Source: Bacteroidales bacterium | Lineage (GTDB): Bacteria > Bacteroidota > Bacteroidia > Bacteroidales > DYOH01 | Direction of reading: 5' to 3' | Length of the DNA stretch: 28,457 bases | Assembly (NCBI GenBank): GCA_030632545.1 | Contig: DAOVUO010000001.1 | Span: forward strand, 1-28,457 | In this document: one piece after another, positions 14,619-23,281 of the stretch | Layout of the letters: each line of letters opens with the position of its first letter | Numbering within the stretch: the first letter of the stretch is position 1 | Notes under the pieces: generated by a model | Told to the model about the DNA's origin: nothing | What the model saw: only the letters and a program-made list of their open reading frames with translations | Database searches by the model: none | Made by a program: the position numbers and the translations under genes

Positions 14619-17285
14619 TCAATCTTCTAATCGCTTTAATTGTTCATTAATAGCAGAAATTTTTGATTTTGCATCAGCTTTCTTTTTACGTTCAATATCT
14701 ACAACCTTTTTGGGAGCATTATTAACAAACCTGTCGTTACTTAGTTTTTTATCTACTGATATAAGAAACCCCTCCTCATACTTAAGCTCTGCTTTTAATT
14801 TCAAAATTTCTTCTTCAATATTTAACATGCCATCCATTGGTACAAAATATTCATCTACAGACACTCGAAATGAAACAGCCCCTTCAATAGCCTCATCACT
14901 TTTCTCAAAAAGTTCCAAATTGACTATTTTCATCACAGACTTTATATAACGCTCACTAAACTTTTGATTTGGCTTAACTAATAGTTTTAAAGAATCCTTA
15001 CTAGCAATATTTTTTTCTTTCCGTATTCTTCTTACCTCAGAAATAACATTCATCGAAGTTTCAAAATCCTGCAATATATCAGTATCAAATTCACCAACTT
15101 TAGGGTATTCGCTTAAACTAATGCTTTCTCTCTCATTTTTATCACGAAGTAAAAACCAAATCTCCTCAGTAATAAATGGCATAAATGGATGAAGCAACTG
15201 AATAAGCTTTTCTATATAAACAATTGTTGCTTCGTATGTTTTTAAATCAATAGAAGCTTGATATGCAGGTTTAATCCATTCCAAATACCATGATGAAAAA
15301 TCATCCCAAAACAGCTTATAAACTGACATTAAGACTTCAGACAAACGAAAAGTTTCGTATTGCTGCTCCATTTGAACTATTGTACTATTCAACTTATTAT
15401 CAAACCATTCAATCGCTTTTTTTGCATATTCTGGCTGTTCCAAACTTTCATCTACATTCCACGATTTGACTAATCTAAAGGCATTCCAAATTTTATTCGC
15501 AAAATTTCGGCCTTGCTCTGGTAATGGATAACCTTCTAGTCCTGTTTTAGGATTTTTTTGAATATCAAAAAGTAAATCATTTCCTGCTGGCGAACAAAAT
15601 AGCATTCCAATTCGTACTGCATCAGCACCATAATCATCAATCAATTTTAATGGATCGGGCGAATTTCCAAGCGATTTTGACATTTTACGCCCTTGTCCAT
15701 CACGAACTATACCCGTAAAATAAACATTTTTAAATGGCAAATTGCCTTCATACTCATAGCCTGCCATAATCATCCTTGCAACCCAAAAGAAAATAATCTC
15801 TGGTGCAGTAATCAAATCATTCGTTGGATAGTAATATTTAAAATCTTCGTTTTCTGGATTATTTATTCCATCAAAAACAGAAATTGGCCATAACCAAGAT
15901 GAAAACCAAGTATCTAAAACATCTTCCTCTTGATGTATATCGCTAATTACAAGTTTTTTATTGCCTGTTTTTTCAATCGCTTTTGCTAAAGCTTCTTCTT
16001 TACTTTCAGCAACTACAAAGTCGTTGGAATTTTGAATATAATAAGCTGGGATTCTGTGTCCCCACCATAATTGTCGAGAAATATTCCAATCTTGAACATT
16101 TTCCATCCAATGGCGATAGGTATTTTTATATTTTGCAGGATGAAACTTTACATCGTCAGACATAACCGCTTCTAATGCTGGTTTAGCCAATTCCTTCATA
16201 TTTACAAACCACTGCATAGAAAGTTTTGGCTCAATAACCGCATTTGTTCGTTCACTAAAACCAACTTTATTTATATAATCTTCAACTTTTTCTAAACTTC
16301 CAGATTTTTCTAAATCTTTTACAATTTCTTTCCTTACCTCAAATCTATCTTTACCAATGTAAAGTTCAGCTTTCTCACTTAAAGTTCCATCATCGTTAAG
16401 TATATCAATATTATCAAGATTGTGCTTAATTCCAATTTGATAATCATTTAAATCGTGAGCTGGAGTAATTTTCAAGCAACCAGTACCAAATTCCATATCC
16501 ACATATTCGTCCTGAATAATTGGTACAACACGGTTTACAAGTGGTACAATTACTTTCTTTCCTTTTAAATGAACAAAACGAGTATCATTAGGATTTACAC
16601 AAACTGCTGTATCACCCAATATTGTCTCTGGACGAGTGGTGGCAATACTTACAAAATTATTTTCTGTTCCTTCAATTTTATACTTTAGATAATATAATTT
16701 TGACTGAACTTCTTTATGCAATACCTCTTCGTCTGAAATTGCAGTTTTAGCACTAGGATCCCAATTTATCATTTTAACACCACGATAGATATTGCCTTTT
16801 TGATAAAGCTCAATAAAAACCTTTATCACACTTTGACTTAAATCTTCGTCCATGGTAAATTTTGTTCTATCCCAATCGCAAGAAGCTCCGAGCTTTTTTA
16901 ATTGCTCCAAAATTATTCCACCATGCTTTTCTTTCCATTCCCAAGCGTGCTCAAGAAACTGGTCGCGAGTTAAATCCCATTTATCAATACCTTCGTCTTT
17001 TAATTTTGCTACAACTTTAGCCTCAGTAGCAATTGATGCATGATCGGTTCCAGGAACCCAACAGGCATTATATCCTTTCATTCTGGCTCTACGAACCAAA
17101 ACATCCTGAATAGTATTATTGAGCATATGCCCCATGTGTAGTACTCCTGTAACGTTTGGAGGAGGAATTACAATGGTGTATGGCTCACGCTCGTCTGGCT
17201 CACTATGAAATATTTTATTTTCCAACCAGTAGCTATACCATTTATGTTCAATGCTTTTAGGGTCGTATTTTGCCTGAATTTCCAT
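14619..17285 (-). CDS. valS: Valine-tRNA ligase
   Basis: ValS charges tRNA-Val with valine and edits threonine. Class I motifs are present: HMGH (50-53) in PPPNVTGVLHMGH and KMSKS (534-538). The editing (CP1) domain lies between them, and a C-terminal coiled-coil arm (about 815-888) reads the tRNA. The frame extends upstream to a GTG at 17315, but that codon sits next to the predicted transcription start. The ATG at 17285 (MEIQAKYDPKSIEHKW) fits known family starts, giving 888 residues. The downstream gene follows after 27 bases with no terminator, so valS appears to lead the operon that continues to rodA. Confidence 0.97.
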   Translation of the reverse strand: MEIQAKYDPKSIEHKWYSYWLENKIFHSEPDEREPYTIVIPPPNVTGVLHMGHMLNNTIQDVLVRRARMKGYNACWVPGTDHASIATEAKVVAKLKDEGIDKWDLTRDQFLEHAWEWKEKHGGIILEQLKKLGASCDWDRTKFTMDEDLSQSVIKVFIELYQKGNIYRGVKMINWDPSAKTAISDEEVLHKEVQSKLYYLKYKIEGTENNFVSIATTRPETILGDTAVCVNPNDTRFVHLKGKKVIVPLVNRVVPIIQDEYVDMEFGTGCLKITPAHDLNDYQIGIKHNLDNIDILNDDGTLSEKAELYIGKDRFEVRKEIVKDLEKSGSLEKVEDYINKVGFSERTNAVIEPKLSMQWFVNMKELAKPALEAVMSDDVKFHPAKYKNTYRHWMENVQDWNISRQLWWGHRIPAYYIQNSNDFVVAESKEEALAKAIEKTGNKKLVISDIHQEEDVLDTWFSSWLWPISVFDGINNPENEDFKYYYPTNDLITAPEIIFFWVARMIMAGYEYEGNLPFKNVYFTGIVRDGQGRKMSKSLGNSPDPLKLIDDYGADAVRIGMLFCSPAGNDLLFDIQKNPKTGLEGYPLPEQGRNFANKIWNAFRLVKSWNVDESLEQPEYAKKAIEWFDNKLNSTIVQMEQQYETFRLSEVLMSVYKLFWDDFSSWYLEWIKPAYQASIDLKTYEATIVYIEKLIQLLHPFMPFITEEIWFLLRDKNERESISLSEYPKVGEFDTDILQDFETSMNVISEVRRIRKEKNIASKDSLKLLVKPNQKFSERYIKSVMKIVNLELFEKSDEAIEGAVSFRVSVDEYFVPMDGMLNIEEEILKLKAELKYEEGFLISVDKKLSNDRFVNNAPKKVVDIERKKKADAKSKISAINEQLKRLED

Positions 17286-17316
17286 ATAATAATCTTTAAA
17301 TACTTTTTTTAGCACA

Positions 17317-17324
17317 CAAAAGTA
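17317..17324 (-). promoter_or_regulatory. Probable valS operon -7 promoter element
   Basis: The minus strand reads TACTTTTG, a perfect TAnnTTTG match about 32 bases before the valS ATG. It supports the ATG at 17285 over the GTG at 17315. No convincing -33 element is visible. Confidence 0.45.
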
Positions 17325-17351
17325 AAAATATATCTCTTATGTATAGTAATT

Positions 17352-18122
17352 TTAGAAGCTGAAACTAAGAAAATTTTGCGATGAATAAAATAATTTATTC
17401 AAAGGGCTATTATCTTTAACTGGTGGCTTAGCATCGTAGCTAAAATCAAATGCTACTCCAAATTTAAGATTCTCAATAATCGTAAAATATAATCCAGTTT
17501 GCGAAGATATTCTATAATCCATCCAATCATCAAGTTTTGGCTGATAATAAGTTACATGATTCATACTCACCTTATCATTCAAACTAAAATCAAATGTAAG
17601 TATAAAATCACCTTTAATTTGATTAGTAACTGTATTATAATCGTCTATATATACCTCATTTTCAAACATTACCAATGGTGCTAAATACAAAGTAAAAACA
17701 TCTTTGTCAATAAGCTTAAACCTAGGGCCATAACCATTAATAAATCTCCGTTGCAAATATTTTATATAATTAAATTGATGCTGCACAAATGCTTCAAAAG
17801 TGAGCCACTTCCTTGACTCACAAGTATAATTATATCTAATATGTTCAAAACCACCATTAAGCACTTGATCTAAGGTGTCAATTTTTAAAATAGAAGATCC
17901 GCCAAAAATTAATAAAGTATGTTTATTGTTTGAATACTGAAGCCCCCAATTAGCATTAAACGAGCTAATTGTTCTAGTGTTTTGTGTAAATTGATAATTA
18001 GCAGAAACACTTGCTTGCCAACCTTGTTTTTTGTTTTTACGCAAAGTTTCTATATTAATCAACTGACCATAAGAAAATTGAGTAACAAAAAACATGCTCA
18101 ACAATACGATTATTCTTTGCAT
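17352..18122 (-). CDS. Outer-membrane beta-barrel protein, DUF481-like
   Basis: The 256-residue product (from the ATG at 18122) starts with a clear signal peptide (MQRIIVLLSMFFVTQFSYGQ). Alternating aromatic and polar strands follow, and the chain ends in Phe (SFSF), as expected for an outer-membrane barrel inserted by BamA. The strand pattern (SVSANYQFTQNT, then GLQYSNNKHTLLIFGG) resembles the DUF481 group of barrels. No function is known. A longer frame begins at a TTG at 18143, but the ATG gives the proper signal peptide and lies just after a -7 box. It follows the porin-like gene after 72 bases. Confidence 0.75.
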   Translation of the reverse strand: MQRIIVLLSMFFVTQFSYGQLINIETLRKNKKQGWQASVSANYQFTQNTRTISSFNANWGLQYSNNKHTLLIFGGSSILKIDTLDQVLNGGFEHIRYNYTCESRKWLTFEAFVQHQFNYIKYLQRRFINGYGPRFKLIDKDVFTLYLAPLVMFENEVYIDDYNTVTNQIKGDFILTFDFSLNDKVSMNHVTYYQPKLDDWMDYRISSQTGLYFTIIENLKFGVAFDFSYDAKPPVKDNSPLNKLFYSSQNFLSFSF

Positions 18123-18140
18123 AATAAACAAATTTTTCCT

Positions 18141-18148
18141 CAAATATA
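18141..18148 (-). promoter_or_regulatory. Probable -7 promoter element before the DUF481-like gene
   Basis: The minus strand reads TATATTTG, matching TAnnTTTG, 18 bases before the ATG at 18122. No clear -33 element is visible. Confidence 0.4.
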
Positions 18149-18194
18149 ATCTGTAATTTATTGATTTAAAAATTAATTAGCTGATAATCATAAA

Positions 18195-20087
18195 TTAATC
18201 ATAAAAACGCCAAGAAACACCGAAGCGAAAATAAGTATCGGCCAAAGGATAATCAGGAATAGTATAGAAAAGCTCCTTTGTAATCAAATAATTAAGATTT
18301 GTAAACTTCAAAAACACTCTCGAACGGCGCAATTGAGCATTTACAAAAAAGTTGACTAAAGGCATTCCGCCAATCAAATCATTTTTTTGCAAATAAAACA
18401 AGGCTGTTGCTGGATTATAATACGGTGCATAATAACTTGAAAAATAATATGCTTCAAAACCAATTTGGTTAAACATCGACTTTGATATTGTTTTACCTTC
18501 GTAGTAAAAACTTCCTTTATATGTAATTTCAGGATATTTAAAATTAATTGTATCCGATAATTTTTGATAAGTTAAATTTGTTCCTAAACGAAATCTCCAG
18601 ATTTTAAGAATATGAGCCACTTGTACATTCATGTACTTCAAATCACCATTTAACTGAGCTGCCTTTGCATTTTCATCAAAATATACAGGATTAGTTAACC
18701 GACCATTTTCCCCTGATAAAACTAAATCAAGCTTTTTTATTGAGATAGAAGCTTTAGTATTTACTAAATTCTCTCTTTCAAGAGTTGCATCCCAGCTAAC
18801 TCTATTGCCGTAATATCTGTACAGCCACGGCGAAGGAGTACGATAACTATAGTTTCCAAAAACATTTATAACTATTGGGAACTTTTCAGAAAATAAATTC
18901 AAATTAGCATCAGCTTTTAAAGCATTATCGTCAGCTCTACTTCCCTTTGTAAAAGTCTCGTAACTTAATTTCCAATTGAAAAATTTCCCACTTTCACTAT
19001 AAAAACCAAATTTATACCAATTCTCTATATTTATACCAATATTATTAGTTGTAACATATTCTCTGAAATTATAAATTTCGCTGCTTTTATACATAAACTC
19101 ACTAAATACACCAAGTTTAATTATAGGCAAAAGCTCATCGCCTGTTTTAGCATAAAGTTTAAAAATTAAATCACTATGATAAATTGAATCGAAAGATTGT
19201 ATAGAATCGTAATCAAAAGCACCGCCATACACAATTTCATCAACAGCATTATCTCTATAAATTTTATATTTAGGCGTATACAAAAGAGACTGTCCTAAAA
19301 TTAGCAATGGTTTTTTAATTATAATCTCCTGAATTGTATCTTTACCTTCAATATTTACTATTTCTGTTTTTTTAATATTTAAAGGAATCGTGTAAATAAT
19401 ATTTTGACTAAATTGCTTTTCGCCATAAACATTACTTGCATTATCCATTTTTAAAGGAATCTGATTTCCAAACATTTCTATAGAATCATTTATTCCGCCA
19501 TTCTCATAGTTTGTTTGCTTATTGAACATAGCATACGAAAAAAATCTAAAATTCTTTTTCTGGTAATTAGTTGAAGTGTAAACCGAGCTTCCTCTAGTCT
19601 GTTGAAAGTTATATGCCCCTTCAGAACCATTAAATCCACCAAACAAAGTAAAATTCCAAAATGGATTAATATTTCTACTATGCATTACTCTCACAACATT
19701 TTCCTTATCACGCCTAGGGCCTGTATATAAATGAAAATGTGTATAAGGTTTAGTTGTATTCAAATATTGCACATCAGAAGAATTAATCCAATAATCTTGA
19801 ATATGCTGCAAAAAGATAAAACCATTATAAATGGAAGGTCTATAAATTGTTGAATAATAAGGAAGTCCTAGATTACCCAAAAACACGTTAGAATAATCTT
19901 TGTCATAAAATGGATAATAATTTTGAAAGCCAGATAACGAAGTATCAACTGGCATTTCACTTATTTTTAAATTTTTAATATCGACTTTAAATATTTCAAT
20001 TTTAGCAGCTATGATTGAATCTTTTTGTGCTATTAATCCTTTAAAAATAAAAAAAATAAAAAAAAGTAAAATTAGTTTCTTCATCAT
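18195..20087 (-). CDS. Putative outer-membrane porin (Porin_10-like)
   Basis: The 630-residue protein has a signal peptide (about 1-21, ending LIAQ), then a long region of short amphipathic strands rich in Tyr, Phe and Asn, ending in the barrel-like FRFGVSWRFYD. Length, composition and the early TKPYTHFHLYTGPRRDKENVVRVMHSRN-type region (about 90-118) fit the Bacteroidota putative porin family. Members are thought to be large beta-barrels, but their substrates are not established. A -7 box lies about 80 bases upstream. It forms a pair with the DUF481-like barrel gene downstream. Confidence 0.72.
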   Translation of the reverse strand: MMKKLILLFFIFFIFKGLIAQKDSIIAAKIEIFKVDIKNLKISEMPVDTSLSGFQNYYPFYDKDYSNVFLGNLGLPYYSTIYRPSIYNGFIFLQHIQDYWINSSDVQYLNTTKPYTHFHLYTGPRRDKENVVRVMHSRNINPFWNFTLFGGFNGSEGAYNFQQTRGSSVYTSTNYQKKNFRFFSYAMFNKQTNYENGGINDSIEMFGNQIPLKMDNASNVYGEKQFSQNIIYTIPLNIKKTEIVNIEGKDTIQEIIIKKPLLILGQSLLYTPKYKIYRDNAVDEIVYGGAFDYDSIQSFDSIYHSDLIFKLYAKTGDELLPIIKLGVFSEFMYKSSEIYNFREYVTTNNIGINIENWYKFGFYSESGKFFNWKLSYETFTKGSRADDNALKADANLNLFSEKFPIVINVFGNYSYRTPSPWLYRYYGNRVSWDATLERENLVNTKASISIKKLDLVLSGENGRLTNPVYFDENAKAAQLNGDLKYMNVQVAHILKIWRFRLGTNLTYQKLSDTINFKYPEITYKGSFYYEGKTISKSMFNQIGFEAYYFSSYYAPYYNPATALFYLQKNDLIGGMPLVNFFVNAQLRRSRVFLKFTNLNYLITKELFYTIPDYPLADTYFRFGVSWRFYD

Positions 20088-20166
20088 ATCAAAAATATCT
20101 TTGTACTACTCATAGCACTTTAAATGCTATAATCTATCGCCTTTATAATTATTAAAAATTATAGTG

Positions 20167-20174
20167 CAAACTTA
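20167..20174 (-). promoter_or_regulatory. Possible -7 promoter element of the porin-like gene
   Basis: The minus strand reads TAAGTTTG, matching TAnnTTTG, giving a leader of roughly 70 bases. Another match at 20090-20097 is too close to the start codon to be used. Confidence 0.35.
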
Positions 20175-20202
20175 ATCCAAATCGTAATTAATAAAAAATT
20201 AA

Positions 20203-20234
20203 TAAAAAAAAGAACCACAAAAATTGTGATTCTC
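20203..20234 (-). terminator. Intrinsic terminator after the acidic lipoprotein gene
   Basis: On the minus strand an imperfect stem (AGAA-c-CACAA at 20211-20220 with TTGTG-a-TTCT at 20224-20233, plus-strand reading) is followed by a U run (A run at 20204-20210). It lies 20 bases after the stop codon. Confidence 0.75.
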
Positions 20235-20253
20235 TCAAGCCGTAATTGCCTAT

Positions 20254-20760
20254 TTATTTACTATTTTCAACAATTGAACTCGGAATATTATATGTGGTCA
20301 TTTCTCCAGTATTATCATCCTCTCTCTGCTCCGAAACATATTTTATTTTAAACATCTTCCCAACTAAATCCTTATTAATAGCCAATTCAGGTCCAAAAAA
20401 TGGGATTGTCTGATTCATAGAATTTTCTTGAGGGTTAAAATAAAAACTTTTTTCTTTACCCGATTTATCCTTAAAAAAATAGAAATAACTCATATCTAAA
20501 ACAGATGCGTCAACAAAACTCCCTTCAAAAACGCTTATTTCGGCAGTTGCTTGTTCTGTTTCCTCAATATTCTCCGCAATTTCTTCGGCCTGATTTAAAC
20601 TTTCCTCAGTTGTATTAGATTGACCTTCTTCAGTTACTTCAACAATTTTAGCCTTCCCTGAGTTCGCAGTTTTTTCTTCAGGCTCACCACATCCAAACAT
20701 AAATAAAACACTAAATAAAACTGACAGCACTAAATAAAATGTATTTTTTCTCATAATCAT
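20254..20760 (-). CDS. Small lipoprotein of unknown function
   Basis: The 168-residue protein has a lipoprotein signal peptide ending FMFGC, with the lipidated C24 followed by an acidic, Glu/Thr-rich linker (about 25-75). A small globular part (about 76-168) begins SVFEGSFVDASVLDMSYFYF and contains a likely beta-sheet. I do not recognise the family. It has its own -7 box and terminator, so it is probably a single-gene unit even though the GH25 gene lies only 75 bases upstream. Confidence 0.8.
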   Translation of the reverse strand: MIMRKNTFYLVLSVLFSVLFMFGCGEPEEKTANSGKAKIVEVTEEGQSNTTEESLNQAEEIAENIEETEQATAEISVFEGSFVDASVLDMSYFYFFKDKSGKEKSFYFNPQENSMNQTIPFFGPELAINKDLVGKMFKIKYVSEQREDDNTGEMTTYNIPSSIVENSK

Positions 20761-20796
20761 TTGTTTTGATATAATTTAATCAGCAAAAAAACAGCT

Positions 20797-20804
20797 CAAA
20801 AGTA
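20797..20804 (-). promoter_or_regulatory. Probable -7 promoter element of the small lipoprotein gene
   Basis: The minus strand reads TACTTTTG, matching TAnnTTTG, 36 bases before the ATG at 20760. Confidence 0.45.
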
Positions 20805-20835
20805 ACAAATATCGTTTTAAATAAAAGTTTTTAAA

Positions 20836-21507
20836 CTAAGGAATACATATTTTTCTTAAAAATGACATATCACCAGCAAAATAATTCAAGTCTACTGGAT
20901 GATCAATCCCATTCACTCTACCTTTATCCGTATACTGCCAAATATGCCACATAAAACCATCTGACAAAACAGGAACATTATTACTATATGCTGCTATCCA
21001 TAAAGGATAGCCAGGAAAATATCCAGAGAGATTATCGTTATAAAAACTTTTTCCTGTATATATTATGGGCTTAACTTTATATTTTTTCTCTGCTAATCTG
21101 AGCCATATTCTCACATTCTCTCTAATTTTTTGTTTATCAGGCAATTTAGAAGCTTGCTCAACATCAAGAATTGGAGGAAGATCGCCACTCTGTAATCTTA
21201 CATATTTAGAATAATTTTTAAACTGCTCAACTGGCGAACTATAAAAATTAAAAAAATGATAAGCACCTCTCACTAATCCAGCTTTTCTAATTAACTTCCA
21301 ATTATAATCAAAATAGGTGTCATGCCAATCAGTACCTTCAGTAGCCTTTACTATCGCAAAACTAATTTGCGTGTTTCTTACTGCACGCCAATCAATATCG
21401 TCCTGATAATGAGACACATCAACGCCAACTACTTGCGATGTATTTTCATCAGAATTACAAGAAAACAAAATAAATAGTAGAATAATAAACTGTGATATTT
21501 TATACAT
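20836..21507 (-). CDS. GH25-family muramidase (lysozyme), lipoprotein
   Basis: GH25 enzymes cleave the beta-1,4 bond between MurNAc and GlcNAc in peptidoglycan. From the ATG at 21507 the product is 223 residues with a lipoprotein signal peptide (FILFSC, C17). The GH25 domain follows: GVDVSHYQ with D30, the catalytic pair DVE (D115 and E117) in LPPILDVEQ, WIAAYS (170-175), the WQYTDKGRVNGI region (190-201) and D206 in VDLNYF. All expected acidic residues are present. The lipid anchor suggests a housekeeping or competition enzyme tethered to a membrane rather than a phage lysin; no phage genes are nearby. A frame extension to a TTG at 21519 is rejected because the ATG gives a proper signal peptide. 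Confidence 0.9.
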   Translation of the reverse strand: MYKISQFIILLFILFSCNSDENTSQVVGVDVSHYQDDIDWRAVRNTQISFAIVKATEGTDWHDTYFDYNWKLIRKAGLVRGAYHFFNFYSSPVEQFKNYSKYVRLQSGDLPPILDVEQASKLPDKQKIRENVRIWLRLAEKKYKVKPIIYTGKSFYNDNLSGYFPGYPLWIAAYSNNVPVLSDGFMWHIWQYTDKGRVNGIDHPVDLNYFAGDMSFLRKICIP

Positions 21508-21582
21508 TTGTGCAAACAATTAAAATTTTAAACAAAAAAAATATTTTTTTTCTAAAAAACACTAATTTTTTAAAAAAATGTC

Positions 21583-21590
21583 TATATTTG
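21583..21590 (+). promoter_or_regulatory. Probable tRNA-Leu -7 promoter element
   Basis: The sequence TATATTTG is a perfect TAnnTTTG match whose end lies 12 bases before the first base of the tRNA, the expected placing for transcription starting just before a tRNA. It may also drive tig, because I see no -7 box between the tRNA and tig. Confidence 0.6.
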
Positions 21591-21602
21591 CATCGCTAAA
21601 AA

Positions 21603-21684
21603 GCGGATGTGGCGTAATTGGTAGCCGCGCTAGACTTAGGATCTAGTGCCTCACGGCGTGGGGGTTCGAGTCCCTTCATCCGTA
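21603..21684 (+). tRNA. tRNA-Leu, anticodon UAG
   Basis: An 82-base cloverleaf can be folded. The acceptor stem GCGGATG pairs with CATCCGT (first pair G-U), with discriminator A. The anticodon stem CTAGA/TCTAG closes the loop CTTAGGA with anticodon TAG at 21637-21639, reading CUN leucine codons. There is a long class II variable arm (about 21647-21659) as expected for Leu, and a T-loop TTCGAGT. The CCA end is not encoded, as is usual in this phylum. Confidence 0.97.
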
Positions 21685-21691
21685 CTAAAAT

Positions 21692-21734
21692 GCCGCCTCT
21701 CTTACTTACAGGTAAGGTCTGGCGGTTTTTTTTT
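21692..21734 (+). terminator. Hairpin terminator between tRNA-Leu and tig
   Basis: CCGCC (21693-21697) pairs with GGCGG (21721-21725), and inside it CTTAC (21701-21705) pairs with GTAAG (21712-21716). Nine T residues follow at once. It ends the tRNA transcript and lies 28 bases before the tig ATG, so it may also attenuate read-through into tig. Confidence 0.88.
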
Positions 21735-21762
21735 AAATTTAAAAACTTTAAACTTTTGATTG

Positions 21763-23151
21763 ATGGATATCACAAGAGAAAATATTAGTGAACTCAACGA
21801 CATTATTAAAATTAAAATCGAGGAAAACGATTTTATAGAGGTTGTAGAAAAAGCACTTAAAGATTATAGAAAAAAAGCCAACCTTCCAGGTTTTCGTCCA
21901 GGACGTGTTCCAATGGGTTACATTAGGAAAGCCTATGGAAAATCTGCAAAAGCCGATGAAATTAATAAAATGCTTTCAGAGTCTTTATTCAATTATCTTA
22001 AAACAGAAAAAATACAATATCTTGGAGAACCAATTCCGTATCATTTAGAAAATGAGGATAAAGTAGATTTTGAAAACGACAAAGAATTTGAATTTGCCTT
22101 TGAAATTGGAATTTCGCCCGAAATTGAATTAGAATTAAATAATGAAACTATAATTAATTTCTACAAAGTTACTCCAGAAGAAAAGTATATTAACTCAACT
22201 ATTGAGGATAATCAGAAACGACTTTCTACTGAAACAGAAATTGATGAAATTTCGGAAGATGAAGATATGTTGCGTGCAGATTTTGCTCAAGTTGACGAAA
22301 ATAAAGCATTAATCGAAAATGGTGTAGTTGCATTAGATGTTTTAGTTGCCATTAATATGGTAAAAGATGATGAGCTAAAAGAAAAATTCAAAGGACTAAA
22401 AATAGGTGATTCTATAGATTTTAATCCTTTAAAGGCATTTGAAAACGAAACAGAAGTAGCTGCCTTACTTAAAATTGATAAGGAAAACACAGAAGGTTTA
22501 AATGCAGATTATTTATTATCCGTAAAAAAAATCATACGTTATACACCAGCCGAACTAAACGAAAAGTTTTATAAAGGTCTTTTTGGTGAAGAAACAACAG
22601 TTAGTAATGAGGAAGAATTAAAAGAAGAAATTAAAAAGAAAATTGCTCAAGAATTTGAGTCAGAATCTGAAGCACAATTCTTTTTAGATTTTAAGGATAA
22701 AATGATTACAGAGCTCGACATTAGTTTACCAATGGAGTTTTTGAAAAAATGGATAAAATTAGCTTCAAAAGAAAACAAAGAACTAGATGATGAGACATTT
22801 GACAAAGAATTTCCGAAATTTGCTGAAGATTTAAAATGGCAAATTATATCTGGAAATATTTTTCAAAAAAATGAATTAAAAGTTGACGATGCAGCAACGA
22901 ACAAAGCTGCTGAAGAACTTGTAATAGCTGATTTGAAAAGATATGGCTTACCTCCAGCTTCTATAAATGCGGAGCTCGTACAGCAATTTGTACATTCGAT
23001 GCTAGAAAAAGAAGAAGACAAAGAAAGAGTTAAAAGAAAAGCAGAACAAGAGGTACTTACTAATTTTATTAAAGCAACAATCAAACTAGACGAAAAAGAA
23101 ATTAGTATTGACGAGTTTAACGATTTGAATAAAACACTAGAAGAGAAATAA
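21763..23151 (+). CDS. tig: Trigger factor (ribosome-associated chaperone)
   Basis: Trigger factor binds near the ribosome exit tunnel and holds nascent chains; it also has a peptidyl-prolyl isomerase-like domain. The 462-residue product (from the ATG at 21763) shows the ribosome-binding signature GFRPGRVP (43-50) in its N-terminal domain. A divergent middle domain (about 145-255) follows, then a long Lys/Glu-rich helical C-terminal domain. The middle domain keeps little of the FKBP-type isomerase consensus, as is common in Bacteroidota. A TTG directly upstream (21760) would add one residue and is unlikely. In this phylum tig usually precedes clpP and clpX; here it lies 14 kb away on the opposite strand, just after tRNA-Leu. 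A perfect palindromic terminator follows it. Confidence 0.93.
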   Translation: MDITRENISELNDIIKIKIEENDFIEVVEKALKDYRKKANLPGFRPGRVPMGYIRKAYGKSAKADEINKMLSESLFNYLKTEKIQYLGEPIPYHLENEDKVDFENDKEFEFAFEIGISPEIELELNNETIINFYKVTPEEKYINSTIEDNQKRLSTETEIDEISEDEDMLRADFAQVDENKALIENGVVALDVLVAINMVKDDELKEKFKGLKIGDSIDFNPLKAFENETEVAALLKIDKENTEGLNADYLLSVKKIIRYTPAELNEKFYKGLFGEETTVSNEEELKEEIKKKIAQEFESESEAQFFLDFKDKMITELDISLPMEFLKKWIKLASKENKELDDETFDKEFPKFAEDLKWQIISGNIFQKNELKVDDAATNKAAEELVIADLKRYGLPPASINAELVQQFVHSMLEKEEDKERVKRKAEQEVLTNFIKATIKLDEKEISIDEFNDLNKTLEEK

Positions 23152-23174
23152 CTTTCTTTTTGAACAAAATATTT

Positions 23175-23220
23175 GAAATAAAAAAAACTTCTATCATTTG
23201 ATAGAAGTTTTTTTTATTTC
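23175..23220. terminator. Bidirectional terminator between convergent tig and rsmA
   Basis: Perfect inverted repeat with 21-base arms (23175-23195 and 23200-23220) around a 4-base loop. The stem core is ACTTCTATC/GATAGAAGT, flanked by A8 and T8, so it gives a U run whichever strand is transcribed. It lies 23 bases after the tig stop and 61 bases after the rsmA stop. Confidence 0.93.
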
Positions 23221-23281
23221 AAATATGCAGAAAATATTGATTTAGAAAGACATATTGACGTAGGGGCTTAGAAACAATTTA

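Noticed and set aside
14590..14949. Plus-strand open frame opposite the valS 3' end
   Set aside because: It has Ser/Phe-rich composition typical of the antisense of a Lys/Glu-rich coiled coil, and no recognisable domain.
17286..17315. GTG start giving valS ten more residues
   Set aside because: The GTG lies at the predicted transcription start and the ATG at 17285 matches the family N-terminus.
20836..21507. GH25 muramidase as a phage lysin or prophage remnant
   Set aside because: It has a lipoprotein signal and no holin, tail or integrase genes nearby; all neighbours are chromosomal genes.
22287..23084. Minus-strand open frames inside tig (22287-22490 and 22863-23084)
   Set aside because: They are Ser/Phe-rich shadows of the Lys/Glu-rich trigger factor coding sequence.
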